The notes: generated by a model not told the origin, from the letters alone. A stretch of DNA of 29,905 bases from an uncultured Lachnospiraceae bacterium (GCA_910578085.1 CAJTPM010000039.1:1-29905), one strand, 5' to 3'; shown: positions 15,501 through 23,804, counted from the stretch's first letter. A program made the numbers and translations.

Positions 15501-18500
15501 GTTGTTACAGTCTCATTTTTACCGTTTACCGCGCGGTCAAAAGTCACCGTACCGGCAGCATTTATCGTATCCTCAACAAGAACGTCTTTGAGAATCATAT
15601 TTCCTGTATTTTTTACTGTGACCGTATAATGAATCATATCATTTACTTTCACATTTACTTCTTCATTTTTGTCAACTGCGGTACTGTTGACAGACGCAAT
15701 CTCCTTCTCTACACTGAATTCCGGACGCTGTTCTTCAACCTCTACACGCTCGCTCTCTCCTTTAAAGTCATTCCCTTCCACTTTTGCCGTGACGATATTC
15801 GTGAATTCTCCCTTTTTCAGGTCTGTTTCCTTTATCTTATAGAATACCTCAAAGGTTTCCGCATTCGCTTTTCCTGGCGCCAGCGTATCAATGGTTATTG
15901 TCTCTGCTCCGTCAGGATTTCCATCCACAGTAAATCTCGCACCTTCAATGCTGTCAGACAGCACAATATTTCTCAGCGTCTTTTCCCCTATATTCTCTAC
16001 TGTGACAGTAAAGTATACCGTGTCGTCTGTCGTGAATTTACCGTCTTTGCCGTGTGCTTCACTCTTTTTCCTGTTGATCGTTTTCGTTACCAGGATATTT
16101 CCTTCCTCACTCACCATAGGCACTTCCGGCGATTCGCCCGTATCCTTGGCGTATCCGGCAGATGCGGTTGCTTTATTGGTAAACCTGCTTTCCCCTTCCT
16201 CCTTTCTCAGGTCAGTTTCTTTCACTCTATATTGCGCTTTCACGGTCACCTTACTTCCATCACCTTTCGTTGACAGAGATGAAATAACCGCTTTTCCGTC
16301 CAATACCGTATACTTCCCTGTGTCATCTTTGATGATTTCAGCATCGGCCAGATTCTCCTCCACCACCACATTGGTCAACTCCACATCCCCGATATTTTCC
16401 ACTTCAATCGTAAACGGGATCAGATCACCTGCATCATAACCTTTCGTATCGCCATTCTCGTCAGTCTTTTGTGTAAAATTCTTTGTCACTCTCAGACTCT
16501 TCCACTGCGCCAGAAGCGTAACATCCTCACTTCCCATAGTGAACTGATCATCCGGCTGATTCAATCCTGTTTTATCTAACCACCCTGCAAACTCTGACAC
16601 TCCCGTTTCGGTTTTCTTCTCAAACCTGTTGGGCAGCATGGTAACCGTCGCGCCCTCAGGATAAATGCGCGCATCCTGATAGGACGCTTTTCCTGTAGTC
16701 TCTCCTGCTTCCGGAACGGTGTATCCGCCGTTTCCGTCATAGGTTACGCTGTGTTCCAGATAATCAGGAATATCATCCGGACTCTCCTTCGAACCTTCTT
16801 CCGGTTCTTCAGGGCCATTCACATCCAGAGCATAGTATATCTTTATCACACGATGTTTCTCTGTGACTTCCACCTTTTTCAACGGATCCGTAAAACTAGC
16901 GGTTCCGCCTGTTATCATCAACTGGCCCAATGTCGTAACGATGCCGTTTTCTTCCAACTCCACTTTATCAAGCGCATAGTGACTGCCATTTTCAGTTTTC
17001 CCTTCACGACTGACGGCACTTTCATAAGGGATATTATCTCCGACTAACGCCGTACTAACTACTTCCCCTGCTTCTGTTAAGTCCTCTAAGATCTCGCCCT
17101 TTGCACCCTTATAATAAGTAATGATCTGATAACTTGTCGGTATTTTTGTAAAGTAGCCTTTAAATACTACATCATTTGCCGGCATTGTAAACTGACCATC
17201 AGCAAGCACTACTCCCTCTGATTCCGTCTTCCAGCCGCTGAACTTGTAGCCTTGCACAGCAACATCCGGTTTTACTGTCACTGTTTCGCCGTATTTATGG
17301 TCCTCCACATCGGGCAGCTTTTCTTCCGCCCCGGCAGGCACCATACCTGTATACTCATATTTTACTGTCGGCATGTTTCGCTTATAGTACAGCTTCAGGA
17401 CAGGCGTTTCTCCCCCTGTAAGGATTCCTTCCAGGACAGTTCCCTCTGCCGCCTGATCCCATGTGAAGCCTGCATAAGTGCCTCCGGTCTTCGCCTCCGC
17501 TGTTACCTTCTCGCCCACCTCCCCGGTCAGCGTATCTATATCGTCCGGTGTCTCTGCGTAGCCGCCACTCACCTGTTCTTTATAATGTTCCACTTTATAT
17601 GTAACAGATTTTGTAAAATAAATATCAAACACTACAGAACTGTCATTTATAATCTTTTTCCACTCTGTGTTTTTCGTAAACCTGTCATAACTCTCCCAGT
17701 CATCCGGCAGGCTTTCTTCGTATTCTTTCAGCTTATCCTGCAGTCTGATCCGAAGAACCTGGGCTTCCTTGCCCTTTGTACCATATTCCATAAGGGATAC
17801 ATTGGGTTGTGTATACTTTCCTTCAGCATCCGGGAAATATACATTTACGATAAACGGCAGATCACTTACCTCATTAAGCTTCGTCCACTGAGCCGTAAAG
17901 GTATATTGGTACTTACCATCGCTTCCGGGAACTGCATATTTTTCGTTTTCTGCATTAATGGAAAATACATCGTTTGCATTATAAATTTGTGCAGGGTTCG
18001 AACCCTCCAGTTTCCATCCTGTAAATACGTATCCTTCCCTGACTGGTAATTTTCCTCTTTTGTCTGATACAGAAAAGGTATCGCCTGATTTGTAACCGTT
18101 CCCATTATTTGTATCGACAACTTCTGACTCGACACCGCCATTATAATTATATTTTACAGTATATTTTTTCACTAAAGGTTTCGCAATAATGTTGAGACGT
18201 ATGTCATCATAATACGTTCCATTGTGCGGATTTGCAGGTATCAAAAATTTGAAATCATACCCTTTATCTTCTCCTTTTTCTAAGTTTCCAAGTATTCCGG
18301 ATATATCCTCAGTACCACCCCAAGTCGCTGAAATATCAACATTCGCTATACTGAAACCATCCTCTACATTAAAGTAAACCCAGCAAGCCTCATTAGAAGG
18401 CTGGGTACCATTATCCCATGCAGTAGCACGCTCATAAAATTTAGCGCTTGTCTGCGTTTTTCCCTCTTCCACTAAAACTGCATTTTTTTCATTAAAACAA

Positions 18501-20641
18501 CTTGATGTAACCCAAACTTTTTTGATGCCGCTAAATTCTTTCACCCATATTTCGCTTGAACCGGTATTTTTATAGTTTGATTCAATCCTAACATGACCAT
18601 ACACACCGATACCTTCCGGCCCTTCTATACTGACATGGTATTTGGGCGATGTAGTATTCCAAAATTCCACCTGATCCTCTACAACCGTAAGTCTAACCTT
18701 CGTTTTTCCAAACTCTTCGCTGAAAAATAATTCCGTGGAAGAATTCAAGTCTCTGGTGGGAATCAGAGACAGTGTCTCTTCTTTGCCCTCATAACTTAAA
18801 GTCACCCAGAACTTGTTCAATACTTTCGTTGTTTTCAGATCCCCATGACCGTGCTTCTCTTCCCAATATCCATTTCCTACAACATCAAACTCTATATTTC
18901 TCCCCTGCTCATATTTAGTTGCAAAAAGCGGTTTGTTTGAGTCACCCCCTTGATCGATATACCATTGAGCATAATCCGTACCTCTATTATATCCAAAAGA
19001 CGTATTCGGCCCTTTCCCCGCTTCACATCCTATATCAGCTTCTCCACTACGCTTCTCCACCTCCACCGTAACAACAATATCCCCCGTTACGTTTCCGGCA
19101 TTCACACTGTAAACCCCATTATTCTGTGACAGCCCGACGGGATTTCCCCCTGCCATCGCATACACATTCGTTATATCATATCCATACTTCGCTTTCGCAG
19201 AGAAATTAAAACTTTCTCCCTCTCCCATCTCTGTCTTTCCCTGCAAAGCAACAGCTCTCTGTGCCTCCGTACTGTCCGGCCCATACTCGTTTCCGTCAAC
19301 TTTAACGATATAGGTGACACCAAAAGACTTCTGCACACTGTAGATCAGTTCAATTTTAAGAGTATCATCCCCTTCCACCGCCATACGTGTGATGTCACTC
19401 TTTTCAGGCACCACATAGAAATGAGTTTTTCCATCCTCATCTCTCTCTGCCTGAATCTCTTTAATATAACTGTCACCATATTTTACACCAACATAAGTAT
19501 ATTCCGGTCCATTGGCCGGCTTACTTACCGCACCGATGCCTATTGTCATCTTATCAGGCGCACCATCAGGCTTGGATACAGTATTATTAAGCTGATCAAC
19601 ATACTTCACTGAAACCTCAACCTCTTTGGTCTCTTCTACAGATTTCAATGTATAATATACGTTGACAACATTATCCTTTTCAATTTCAGTAATCTTCTCA
19701 GTTCCTGTAATCTCACTGCATACATAGACCTGTCCGTCATACTCTTTCTCACTTCCGACTGTCACCGGAACCGGAATCACAGCCTCAAGTTCCAATTCTC
19801 CTTCTTCTGCACTCCCTGTATCCTGTATGTAATTTTCATGGGCGTCCCCCTCTTTCCCATAAAAATACAGGATCTGGTAAGAATACAGCTCCTCTTCCTC
19901 CACCGTCATCAGCAGCTTATCCGGATCAATTTCTTCTTCCATCCCGGGTACACCATCCAAAGCCCCATTCGCGACTTTGTCAGACACAACCGGCAGACCA
20001 TCTTCTGTCACTGTCCCGTCAGCCGCTCCGGGAGTATTTGTTTCATCAGCCGCTCCGGAGGTATTCGTCCCATCCGCTTCTCCCGGCGCAGTTGTCCCGT
20101 CAACCGTATCCGGCGTAATTACAACTGTCCCCTCAACCGTTCCCCCGTTATTTCCAGGCTGTGCGGAAGGATCTCCTGTCTGCTGCCCATCGGAGGGCTG
20201 CCCTGTGGAAGGATCCCCCGGCTGCTGCCCATCGGAGGGCTGCCCTGTGGAAGGATCCCCCGGCTGCTGCCCATCGGAGGGCTGCCCTGTGGAAGGATCC
20301 CCCGGCTGCTGTCCGTCAGAAGCCTGCCCATCGCCGGACGCCTGCTGCCCATCAGATGTGCCAAAGTCTTTCTGTTCCGCAGTGATAAACTGATTCCCGC
20401 TTGTCACACCGGCTTCCCCAGCAAATTCCGTATTTTCTCCGCCCGTTTCCGCCTCAGGCGCACCTTCGCCGCCTTCCTCATCAGAGGAATGAGCCTGTGT
20501 GCCGCTCTCCTCAGAAGCGGTCTCCTCCACATCGCCCACCGCCCACAAGAACGCATCCGAAGAATTGACGCCGACCGTTACAACCAGTATAAACGCCAGA
20601 AAAAACGCGATCCATTTTTTGTTCCTGAAAATTTCTTTCAT
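12545..20641 (-). CDS. Giant multidomain cell-surface protein (DUF11, MucBP, InlB-repeat, SHIRT-like)
   Basis: 2698 residues. Signal peptide at 1-30 (NKKWIAFFLAFILVVTVGVN). Residues ~95-160 are Gln/Pro/Gly/Asp repeats. MucBP-like modules lie at ~250-330, ~1790-1955 and ~2478-2542 (e.g. YTLTVRYEYTGDGTRAAESY). InlB_B/Flg_new-type repeats ending FTAQW/LLAQW/LTAQW lie at ~830-922, ~1297-1388 and ~1962-2053. A SHIRT-like domain (GYKFSGWKTESEGVVL) is at ~1091-1163. Six DUF11-like domains with [VT]ENIGD/TNSGN/TNTGN signatures are at ~1382-1785 and ~2055-2480. A Gly/Pro linker leads to two EEVPLxG motifs and a transmembrane helix (CCILHFLLMLAAFILYTWY, ~2651-2669) with a charged tail; there is no LPXTG. 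Such stalk proteins usually act in adhesion or mucus binding. RBS AAGGAGG sits 8 nt from ATG. It heads the operon. Confidence 0.9.
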   Translation of the reverse strand: MKEIFRNKKWIAFFLAFILVVTVGVNSSDAFLWAVGDVEETASEESGTQAHSSDEEGGEGAPEAETGGENTEFAGEAGVTSGNQFITAEQKDFGTSDGQQASGDGQASDGQQPGDPSTGQPSDGQQPGDPSTGQPSDGQQPGDPSTGQPSDGQQTGDPSAQPGNNGGTVEGTVVITPDTVDGTTAPGEADGTNTSGAADETNTPGAADGTVTEDGLPVVSDKVANGALDGVPGMEEEIDPDKLLMTVEEEELYSYQILYFYGKEGDAHENYIQDTGSAEEGELELEAVIPVPVTVGSEKEYDGQVYVCSEITGTEKITEIEKDNVVNVYYTLKSVEETKEVEVSVKYVDQLNNTVSKPDGAPDKMTIGIGAVSKPANGPEYTYVGVKYGDSYIKEIQAERDEDGKTHFYVVPEKSDITRMAVEGDDTLKIELIYSVQKSFGVTYIVKVDGNEYGPDSTEAQRAVALQGKTEMGEGESFNFSAKAKYGYDITNVYAMAGGNPVGLSQNNGVYSVNAGNVTGDIVVTVEVEKRSGEADIGCEAGKGPNTSFGYNRGTDYAQWYIDQGGDSNKPLFATKYEQGRNIEFDVVGNGYWEEKHGHGDLKTTKVLNKFWVTLSYEGKEETLSLIPTRDLNSSTELFFSEEFGKTKVRLTVVEDQVEFWNTTSPKYHVSIEGPEGIGVYGHVRIESNYKNTGSSEIWVKEFSGIKKVWVTSSCFNEKNAVLVEEGKTQTSAKFYERATAWDNGTQPSNEACWVYFNVEDGFSIANVDISATWGGTEDISGILGNLEKGEDKGYDFKFLIPANPHNGTYYDDIRLNIIAKPLVKKYTVKYNYNGGVESEVVDTNNGNGYKSGDTFSVSDKRGKLPVREGYVFTGWKLEGSNPAQIYNANDVFSINAENEKYAVPGSDGKYQYTFTAQWTKLNEVSDLPFIVNVYFPDAEGKYTQPNVSLMEYGTKGKEAQVLRIRLQDKLKEYEESLPDDWESYDRFTKNTEWKKIINDSSVVFDIYFTKSVTYKVEHYKEQVSGGYAETPDDIDTLTGEVGEKVTAEAKTGGTYAGFTWDQAAEGTVLEGILTGGETPVLKLYYKRNMPTVKYEYTGMVPAGAEEKLPDVEDHKYGETVTVKPDVAVQGYKFSGWKTESEGVVLADGQFTMPANDVVFKGYFTKIPTSYQIITYYKGAKGEILEDLTEAGEVVSTALVGDNIPYESAVSREGKTENGSHYALDKVELEENGIVTTLGQLMITGGTASFTDPLKKVEVTEKHRVIKIYYALDVNGPEEPEEGSKESPDDIPDYLEHSVTYDGNGGYTVPEAGETTGKASYQDARIYPEGATVTMLPNRFEKKTETGVSEFAGWLDKTGLNQPDDQFTMGSEDVTLLAQWKSLRVTKNFTQKTDENGDTKGYDAGDLIPFTIEVENIGDVELTNVVVEENLADAEIIKDDTGKYTVLDGKAVISSLSTKGDGSKVTVKAQYRVKETDLRKEEGESRFTNKATASAGYAKDTGESPEVPMVSEEGNILVTKTINRKKSEAHGKDGKFTTDDTVYFTVTVENIGEKTLRNIVLSDSIEGARFTVDGNPDGAETITIDTLAPGKANAETFEVFYKIKETDLKKGEFTNIVTAKVEGNDFKGESERVEVEEQRPEFSVEKEIASVNSTAVDKNEEVNVKVNDMIHYTVTVKNTGNMILKDVLVEDTINAAGTVTFDRAVNGKNETVTTTEETINGKKIRKIDSLPVGETVILHYSYKVLREDAGTAGGEQAGKTIINKAKVTGSTTDPDDPGSTQKEDQTDPATVEDKYILTIHYVYAGTNNPAATDAVGEYLEREDYEVTSPVIEGYSSDKLVVQGKMPGKNTEITVNYTVRTDLKYAVQYHYSDDGKNEITGSPVTVSEPPVAYGESFFTESTDVEGHKTRTVEENSETKTINYMLDTREDKGVQYGASGGIVSANEADNKVDVYYVLDSNSNNIPDYREHRVIYQLNGGVLEDRADGKESGADVIEGPYEEGTPQTTNAAIVPVKTTERSNQKFEFAGWTTDAAVEIDGNGNFTMPAEDLYLTAQWRGMTVEKTVTSTPAEDGRYQLNENITFQIVVTNSGTVDLHNVIVTDGKTEAKITGVTGVDSDGYENMNGNSVTIKKLAAGASVTVTAEYAVTSTDIEDANDQTKGFTNTATAKPKDETITVEDTTPKIPTEGVDKQLTVVKSIRKNGDGNPEGATGVDKNDNRFFKVGETVTFDIIVTNSGNQTLENITVSDVMQDVAIRDGNSVKEFLKKLFASALMKTTGESAPKSGVSKTITSLEPGASETFTVTYKIKDSDIGRDFVNVATAKAEDGTENWDSSEQVPVEVEVERKGLRVTKEVANAPANGTGFVAGEGILFRVTVTNTGNVSLSDIRIADEMQNALGEAEAVRVEENGAITPLEGNHSITSLAAGTSTVVYYSYTVQEGDIGKTDIRNKVTVVGTGETPGGDSAEDDPTGEDTTGELPIDGLYTLTVRYEYTGDGTRAAESYTANLPAGKEYLVNSPVIDGYNSSAAFVTGKMPGRNLELVVYYTAAGTSNSGGGGNGGGGNPDPSTPPTPPASLTGTDSVILDTIIPVVPTPGGAVPVIVPTDAGLTEIGDEEVPLQGALVDEDDNGNVIITPITDEEVPLAGGIFDDRCCILHFLLMLAAFILYTWYTNDMKKRQGRLAQLTDELAQEKLKRQSGV
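20181..20306. repeat. Three perfect 42-nt tandem repeats in the surface-protein gene
   Basis: The unit starting TGCTGCCCATCGG at 20181 recurs identically at 20223 and 20265, with degenerate partial copies on both sides (to ~20165 and ~20345). Each copy encodes 14 residues, SDGQQPGDPSTGQP, in frame. Perfect identity implies recent expansion or ongoing homogenisation; copy number is likely to vary between strains. Confidence 0.9.
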
Positions 20642-20924
20642 TTCTCTACCTCCTTCATCCGTGTAAAACCGTCACTCCATCCAATTCCCAAAACTTTCTT
20701 ATCGACCGTTTTGCCTGCTGCCATCATGACCCGGCATGTTTTAGCATAATATATATACCTTTTATCTATGAAGTGTCTGCAAAACACAAAAATGGGTCAG
20801 ATATTTCATATTTTTTTAATACTTTTTATATTTTAGAATTTTTATGTCGGATTACGGCAAAAGAACACACAGAATCCGTGAAAAACGCATATCGTGAATC
20901 ATGAAAATGCATTGAAATTAACTA

Positions 20925-20953
20925 TTGAAATATGGAAAAATGAAGAGTAAAAT
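20925..20953 (+). promoter_or_regulatory. Promoter candidate for the GGDEF-sigma-antisigma genes
   Basis: TTGAAA (20925-20930), 17 nt, TAAAAT (20948-20953) points rightward, ~130 nt before the GGDEF-like gene. The remainder of the 443-nt divergent region (20642-21084) is A+T-rich. On the minus strand a weaker candidate for the surface protein is TTGCAG near 20780 with TATATA ~19 nt on; neither is certain. Confidence 0.5.
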
Positions 20954-20995
20954 AAAAAGTAAACTTATACTGTCTATTGTTTATTATGTTTGCTA

Positions 20996-21010
20996 TTATG
21001 TCTGACATAA
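20996..21010. promoter_or_regulatory. 15-bp palindrome, possible operator
   Basis: TTATGTC (20996-21002), one central T, GACATAA (21004-21010): perfect dyad between the rightward promoter and the GGDEF-like gene start. Size and symmetry fit a dimeric repressor site; the binding protein is unknown. Confidence 0.4.
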
Positions 21011-21084
21011 CATTTTATCTGGCAAACCGATCTCTTTCATCACAGACAGCATAAAAGAATCTTAAAAGTAAAAGGTACATAATC

Positions 21085-21798
21085 ATGAAAAAATTCGATC
21101 TCTTCAAGACCATTCAGCTCATTCTTTTCATTGCTCTCGCAGCTGCCGGCCTTTACATCATCTTCACAGATCATGAACTCTATCAGATGATTGCCAACAA
21201 TACACATATCCGACTGTTGTGTATCCTTTTATGGGCGGCGCTTGTTTTGTCCTTCCTGTTTATCTTTATGGATTTCAGTCTTTTCTCCTCCTTTAAGAAA
21301 GATTACCGGGAGTTGGATTATGCAATCTCCTCCGACCCTGTCTCCGGGATCGCCAACCGTTACAGCTGTGACAACGTGATCGAAAAATATCTCGACAAAC
21401 CTCTCCCGGAACATCTGGGATGCATTATGTTTGATCTCAGCAATATAAAAACCATCAACCATCTGTGTGGGCATCTCAAAGGGAACGAACTGATCCGCGA
21501 ATTTTCGAATATCCTTCAGACCGCTTCCAATGGCCTCTGTTTTGTAGGGCGCAACGGCGGCAGCAAATTTCTGGCACTGTTTGAGAACTGCAGTACCCGG
21601 AAAATGGAACAATTTCTGTCTGATGTAGACAAAAAAGTGAAGCACCACAATACCAGACCGGATTCTCCGCCTATCCAGTATCGATACGGAAGCGCCTGCA
21701 GAGAGGAAGAAGATATTAAAACCATCACAGAACTGATCGGCCTTTCAGACCATCGCATTTACAACAGAAAAACCGGGCCGCTTGATCCTGAAAAGTGA
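21085..21798 (+). CDS. Membrane protein with degenerate GGDEF domain
   Basis: 237 residues. Two transmembrane helices (~10-27 and ~43-63) are followed by a GGDEF-fold domain from ~80: DPVSGIANR matches the D-x-L-T-x-L-x-N-R start, FDLSNIKTINHLCGHLKGNE matches the substrate-binding helix, but the active-site loop is GGSKF (158-162) instead of GGDEF and the metal-binding FDxD is FDLS. Diguanylate cyclase activity is therefore unlikely; the domain may bind GTP or a partner protein as a sensor. The start at 21085 has a poor SD (AAAAGGT ~8 nt upstream). It is divergent from the surface-protein gene and 30 nt ahead of the sigma-factor gene. Confidence 0.85.
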   Translation: MKKFDLFKTIQLILFIALAAAGLYIIFTDHELYQMIANNTHIRLLCILLWAALVLSFLFIFMDFSLFSSFKKDYRELDYAISSDPVSGIANRYSCDNVIEKYLDKPLPEHLGCIMFDLSNIKTINHLCGHLKGNELIREFSNILQTASNGLCFVGRNGGSKFLALFENCSTRKMEQFLSDVDKKVKHHNTRPDSPPIQYRYGSACREEEDIKTITELIGLSDHRIYNRKTGPLDPEK

Positions 21799-21828
21799 CA
21801 GCCTTACGGATCTGAGGGGGAATTGCCT

Positions 21829-22440
21829 ATGTCTGCTCTGGACTACAATTATGTGGCAGATCTGGTCGTCAAAGCGCAGAATAGTGACAGCGATGCCTTT
21901 GCCGAACTTTATGCCGCTACCTATCAAAAACAATATCAATTTGCATACAGTTATCTGAAAGATGAATATCTGGCGCAGGACGCTTTGCAGGAAACCTATA
22001 TTATCGCGTTTAAGGATCTTTCCAAACTGAAAGATCCTCTGCTCGTGCTGGCGTGGTTAAACCAGATCAATTTCCGTGTCTGTTTTAAAATGCATCAGAA
22101 ACAGAAACGTTACTCTGCGGAGATTGCCGATTACGAAAACTTTGACGGAGAACCTCCTGTTTCACCCCCCCGGGATTCCTCTTCCTTATTCCGGTCAGGT
22201 TATAATCCTGAGGATGTTGTGGTACAGATCGATTCCAGAGAGTATATTATCAACCAGATCCTGACTCTTCCTTTTACGGAAGCTCAGACTATTCTCCTGA
22301 GATTTTACGGAAACCTGAAGTATGACGAGATCGCTGGTCTCATGGATATCAGCCGCAGTTCCGTAAAAAGGTATCTGAAAAGCGGGATGAACCATCTGGT
22401 CAAAATTTTCCAGCCGCAGAAAGGGGAATTTTATCCATGA
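21829..22440 (+). CDS. ECF-like sigma-70 family RNA polymerase sigma factor
   Basis: 203 residues from ATG at 21829, chosen because GAGGGGG is 8 nt upstream; the TTG at 21823 is too close. Region 2 lies at ~5-80 (DAFAELYAATYQKQYQFAYS, DEYLAQDALQETYIIAF), then a linker of ~50 residues, then region 4 at ~135-195 (QIDSREYIINQILTLPFTEA, YDEIAGLMDISRSSVKRYL with a helix-turn-helix). This is the two-domain layout of group 4 sigma factors. The stop overlaps the start of the next gene (ATGA), as in sigma/anti-sigma pairs. The target promoter is not known; the neighbouring surface operon is a candidate. Confidence 0.88.
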   Translation: MSALDYNYVADLVVKAQNSDSDAFAELYAATYQKQYQFAYSYLKDEYLAQDALQETYIIAFKDLSKLKDPLLVLAWLNQINFRVCFKMHQKQKRYSAEIADYENFDGEPPVSPPRDSSSLFRSGYNPEDVVVQIDSREYIINQILTLPFTEAQTILLRFYGNLKYDEIAGLMDISRSSVKRYLKSGMNHLVKIFQPQKGEFYP

Positions 22441-23156
22441 GCTTGTTTAAAAAATCATCCATGCCGCAGCTCGATCCCGAAACTGCCAGCCGCATTTTAG
22501 AACAGACCTTTGAAGCGAATGAAATGGAGAAAAATACCATTCCCCTTGAGGTTTTAGCCTCCTACAGCAACTACCGCAGAGAGCGGTTTTCCCTGCAACG
22601 GATGCTCCTTATTGTCATTATGCTTCTCTTCGTGCTGCTGCCGCTTCTTTTTATCCCTGCCTCCTTTACAATAGGTGAGGATCCGACAGCCGGGCGGGAT
22701 TACAATCCTGTCTATGCACTGCAGGTGGATTCTTTTATGCTGGTGGACAGGGTAAATGCAACCATAGACGGGTACAATATCCCTATTTATGAGGTAGACT
22801 CCCATGTCTATTCCATAGAACCTTCCAGAAATGGCCGAATGGCTGTTACAGTCACTCTCGCCAACAGGCAGAGCCGCACACAATACATCGATGTCACCAC
22901 CGTGGACCGGGAAATTCCGATCGCAACCTCCTGCGTCAAGGAGGACGATCTGATTTATCTATATCTCTCCGACGATCATTCCGGTGTGGACTTTTCAGCG
23001 CTGCAGGCCTTTGACTTAAACGGTAATGAAATCATTCCTGTTTCTATAGATACTGCCTCCGGGTGTGTCACCTTCTTTGGTGTGGAGGACACATTAAATA
23101 TTTATGTGCCCGATCTGGCCGGAAACAGGCTGCAGCTTATTCTGTCTATTCCTTAA
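22437..23156 (+). CDS. Single-pass membrane protein, candidate anti-sigma factor
   Basis: 239 residues. A ~55-residue cytoplasmic N-terminus (MSLFKKSSMPQLDPETASRI ...), one transmembrane helix at ~56-74 (MLLIVIMLLFVLLPLLFIPA), then an extracellular beta-rich domain of ~160 residues (EVDSHVYSIEPS, LSDDHSGVDFSALQAFDLNG, a pattern seen in Ig-like domains). It overlaps the sigma-factor gene by 4 nt (ATGA) and so is translationally coupled. Position and topology fit a membrane-bound anti-sigma factor with an external sensor, but no ZAS zinc motif (HxxxCxxC) is present, so the role is inferred from context only. Confidence 0.75.
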   Translation: MSLFKKSSMPQLDPETASRILEQTFEANEMEKNTIPLEVLASYSNYRRERFSLQRMLLIVIMLLFVLLPLLFIPASFTIGEDPTAGRDYNPVYALQVDSFMLVDRVNATIDGYNIPIYEVDSHVYSIEPSRNGRMAVTVTLANRQSRTQYIDVTTVDREIPIATSCVKEDDLIYLYLSDDHSGVDFSALQAFDLNGNEIIPVSIDTASGCVTFFGVEDTLNIYVPDLAGNRLQLILSIP

Positions 23157-23180
23157 AAGGGTACGTTTTATAATATAAGA

Positions 23181-23234
23181 GCCATAACATCTGTTACTGT
23201 ATATGGCCATCATATTCATAACAGATGTTATGGC
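23181..23234. terminator. Perfect 16-bp inverted repeat between convergent genes
   Basis: GCCATAACATCTGTTA (23181-23196) is matched exactly by its reverse complement at 23219-23234 around a 22-nt loop. It lies in the 90-nt gap between the convergent candidate anti-sigma gene and signal peptidase gene, the place for a shared terminator, yet it has no U-tract on either strand and an unusually long loop. A protein-binding or recombination site is the alternative. Confidence 0.5.
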
Positions 23235-23246
23235 AGTTGCTGCCGT

Positions 23247-23804
23247 TTATGATATTACTCTTTCCACAAAGAATTCTGCCCGGAACCAGACTTTTCCCTT
23301 GATCTGCCTTATTCCCACCGCGCCAAAGCTCCGGGAATCCATGGAATCCGGGCGGTTATCTCCCATCACAAAGAGTTGTCCCTCTGCCAGGGTATAAGGA
23401 TATCTGACGATCCCCCCTTTTGCTGCTACCGTCTCCTCCGATATGTACGGCTCCTCCAGAAGTTCTCCGTTTACATACACCTTTCCCCCTCTGAGATCGA
23501 TGGTGTCTCCCTCCATTGCTATGATTCTTTTCACATAATACTCACCGGAAGGAATTCTGACAGATACCACATCTCCTCTTTCGTACTGCAGATTGATCCT
23601 CGTATACAAAACCAGATTGCCCTCCTGCAAAGCAGGTTCCATGGAATTTCCTTTCACAAAGGAAAACCCGATAATGCTGTGAAATACGATAAAAAGCACC
23701 GCGAAAAGCAGCAGAAATCTCCTGACACCCAGCAGCCACCCATATTTCATTCCATCATATTTCCTTGTCCTGTGCCCGCGCCCGGCTTTCCTCTTTTCTC
23801 CCAT
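23247..23804 (-). CDS. lepB: Signal peptidase I
   Basis: 185 residues, the usual size for Gram-positive type I signal peptidases. Basic cytoplasmic start, one transmembrane helix (~29-49, RRFLLLFAVLFIVFHSIIGF), then the catalytic domain with Ser54 (KGNSMEPAL) and Lys92 (YYVKRIIAMEGD), and the conserved MGDNRPDSMDSR box near the end. It removes signal peptides from Sec-exported proteins on the outer face of the membrane. AAAGGTGG lies a few bases upstream of ATG. Its position next to the sigma/anti-sigma and giant surface protein cluster suggests, without proof, a role in maturing that exported protein. Confidence 0.93.
   Translation of the reverse strand: MGEKRKAGRGHRTRKYDGMKYGWLLGVRRFLLLFAVLFIVFHSIIGFSFVKGNSMEPALQEGNLVLYTRINLQYERGDVVSVRIPSGEYYVKRIIAMEGDTIDLRGGKVYVNGELLEEPYISEETVAAKGGIVRYPYTLAEGQLFVMGDNRPDSMDSRSFGAVGIRQIKGKVWFRAEFFVERVIS

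Noticed and set aside
20165..20345. Regular repeats that could suggest a CRISPR array
   Set aside because: The 42-nt units are directly adjacent without unique spacers, stay in frame and lie in the signal-peptide-proximal part of the surface-protein gene.
19838..20749. Long plus-strand open frames of 303 and 138 codons opposite the surface protein
   Set aside because: They mirror the repetitive coding sequence of the minus-strand gene, have no RBS and show Arg/Pro/Ser-rich shadow composition.
21085..21798. Active diguanylate cyclase
   Set aside because: The active-site loop is GGSKF and the metal-binding aspartate positions are altered, so catalysis is not supported by the sequence.
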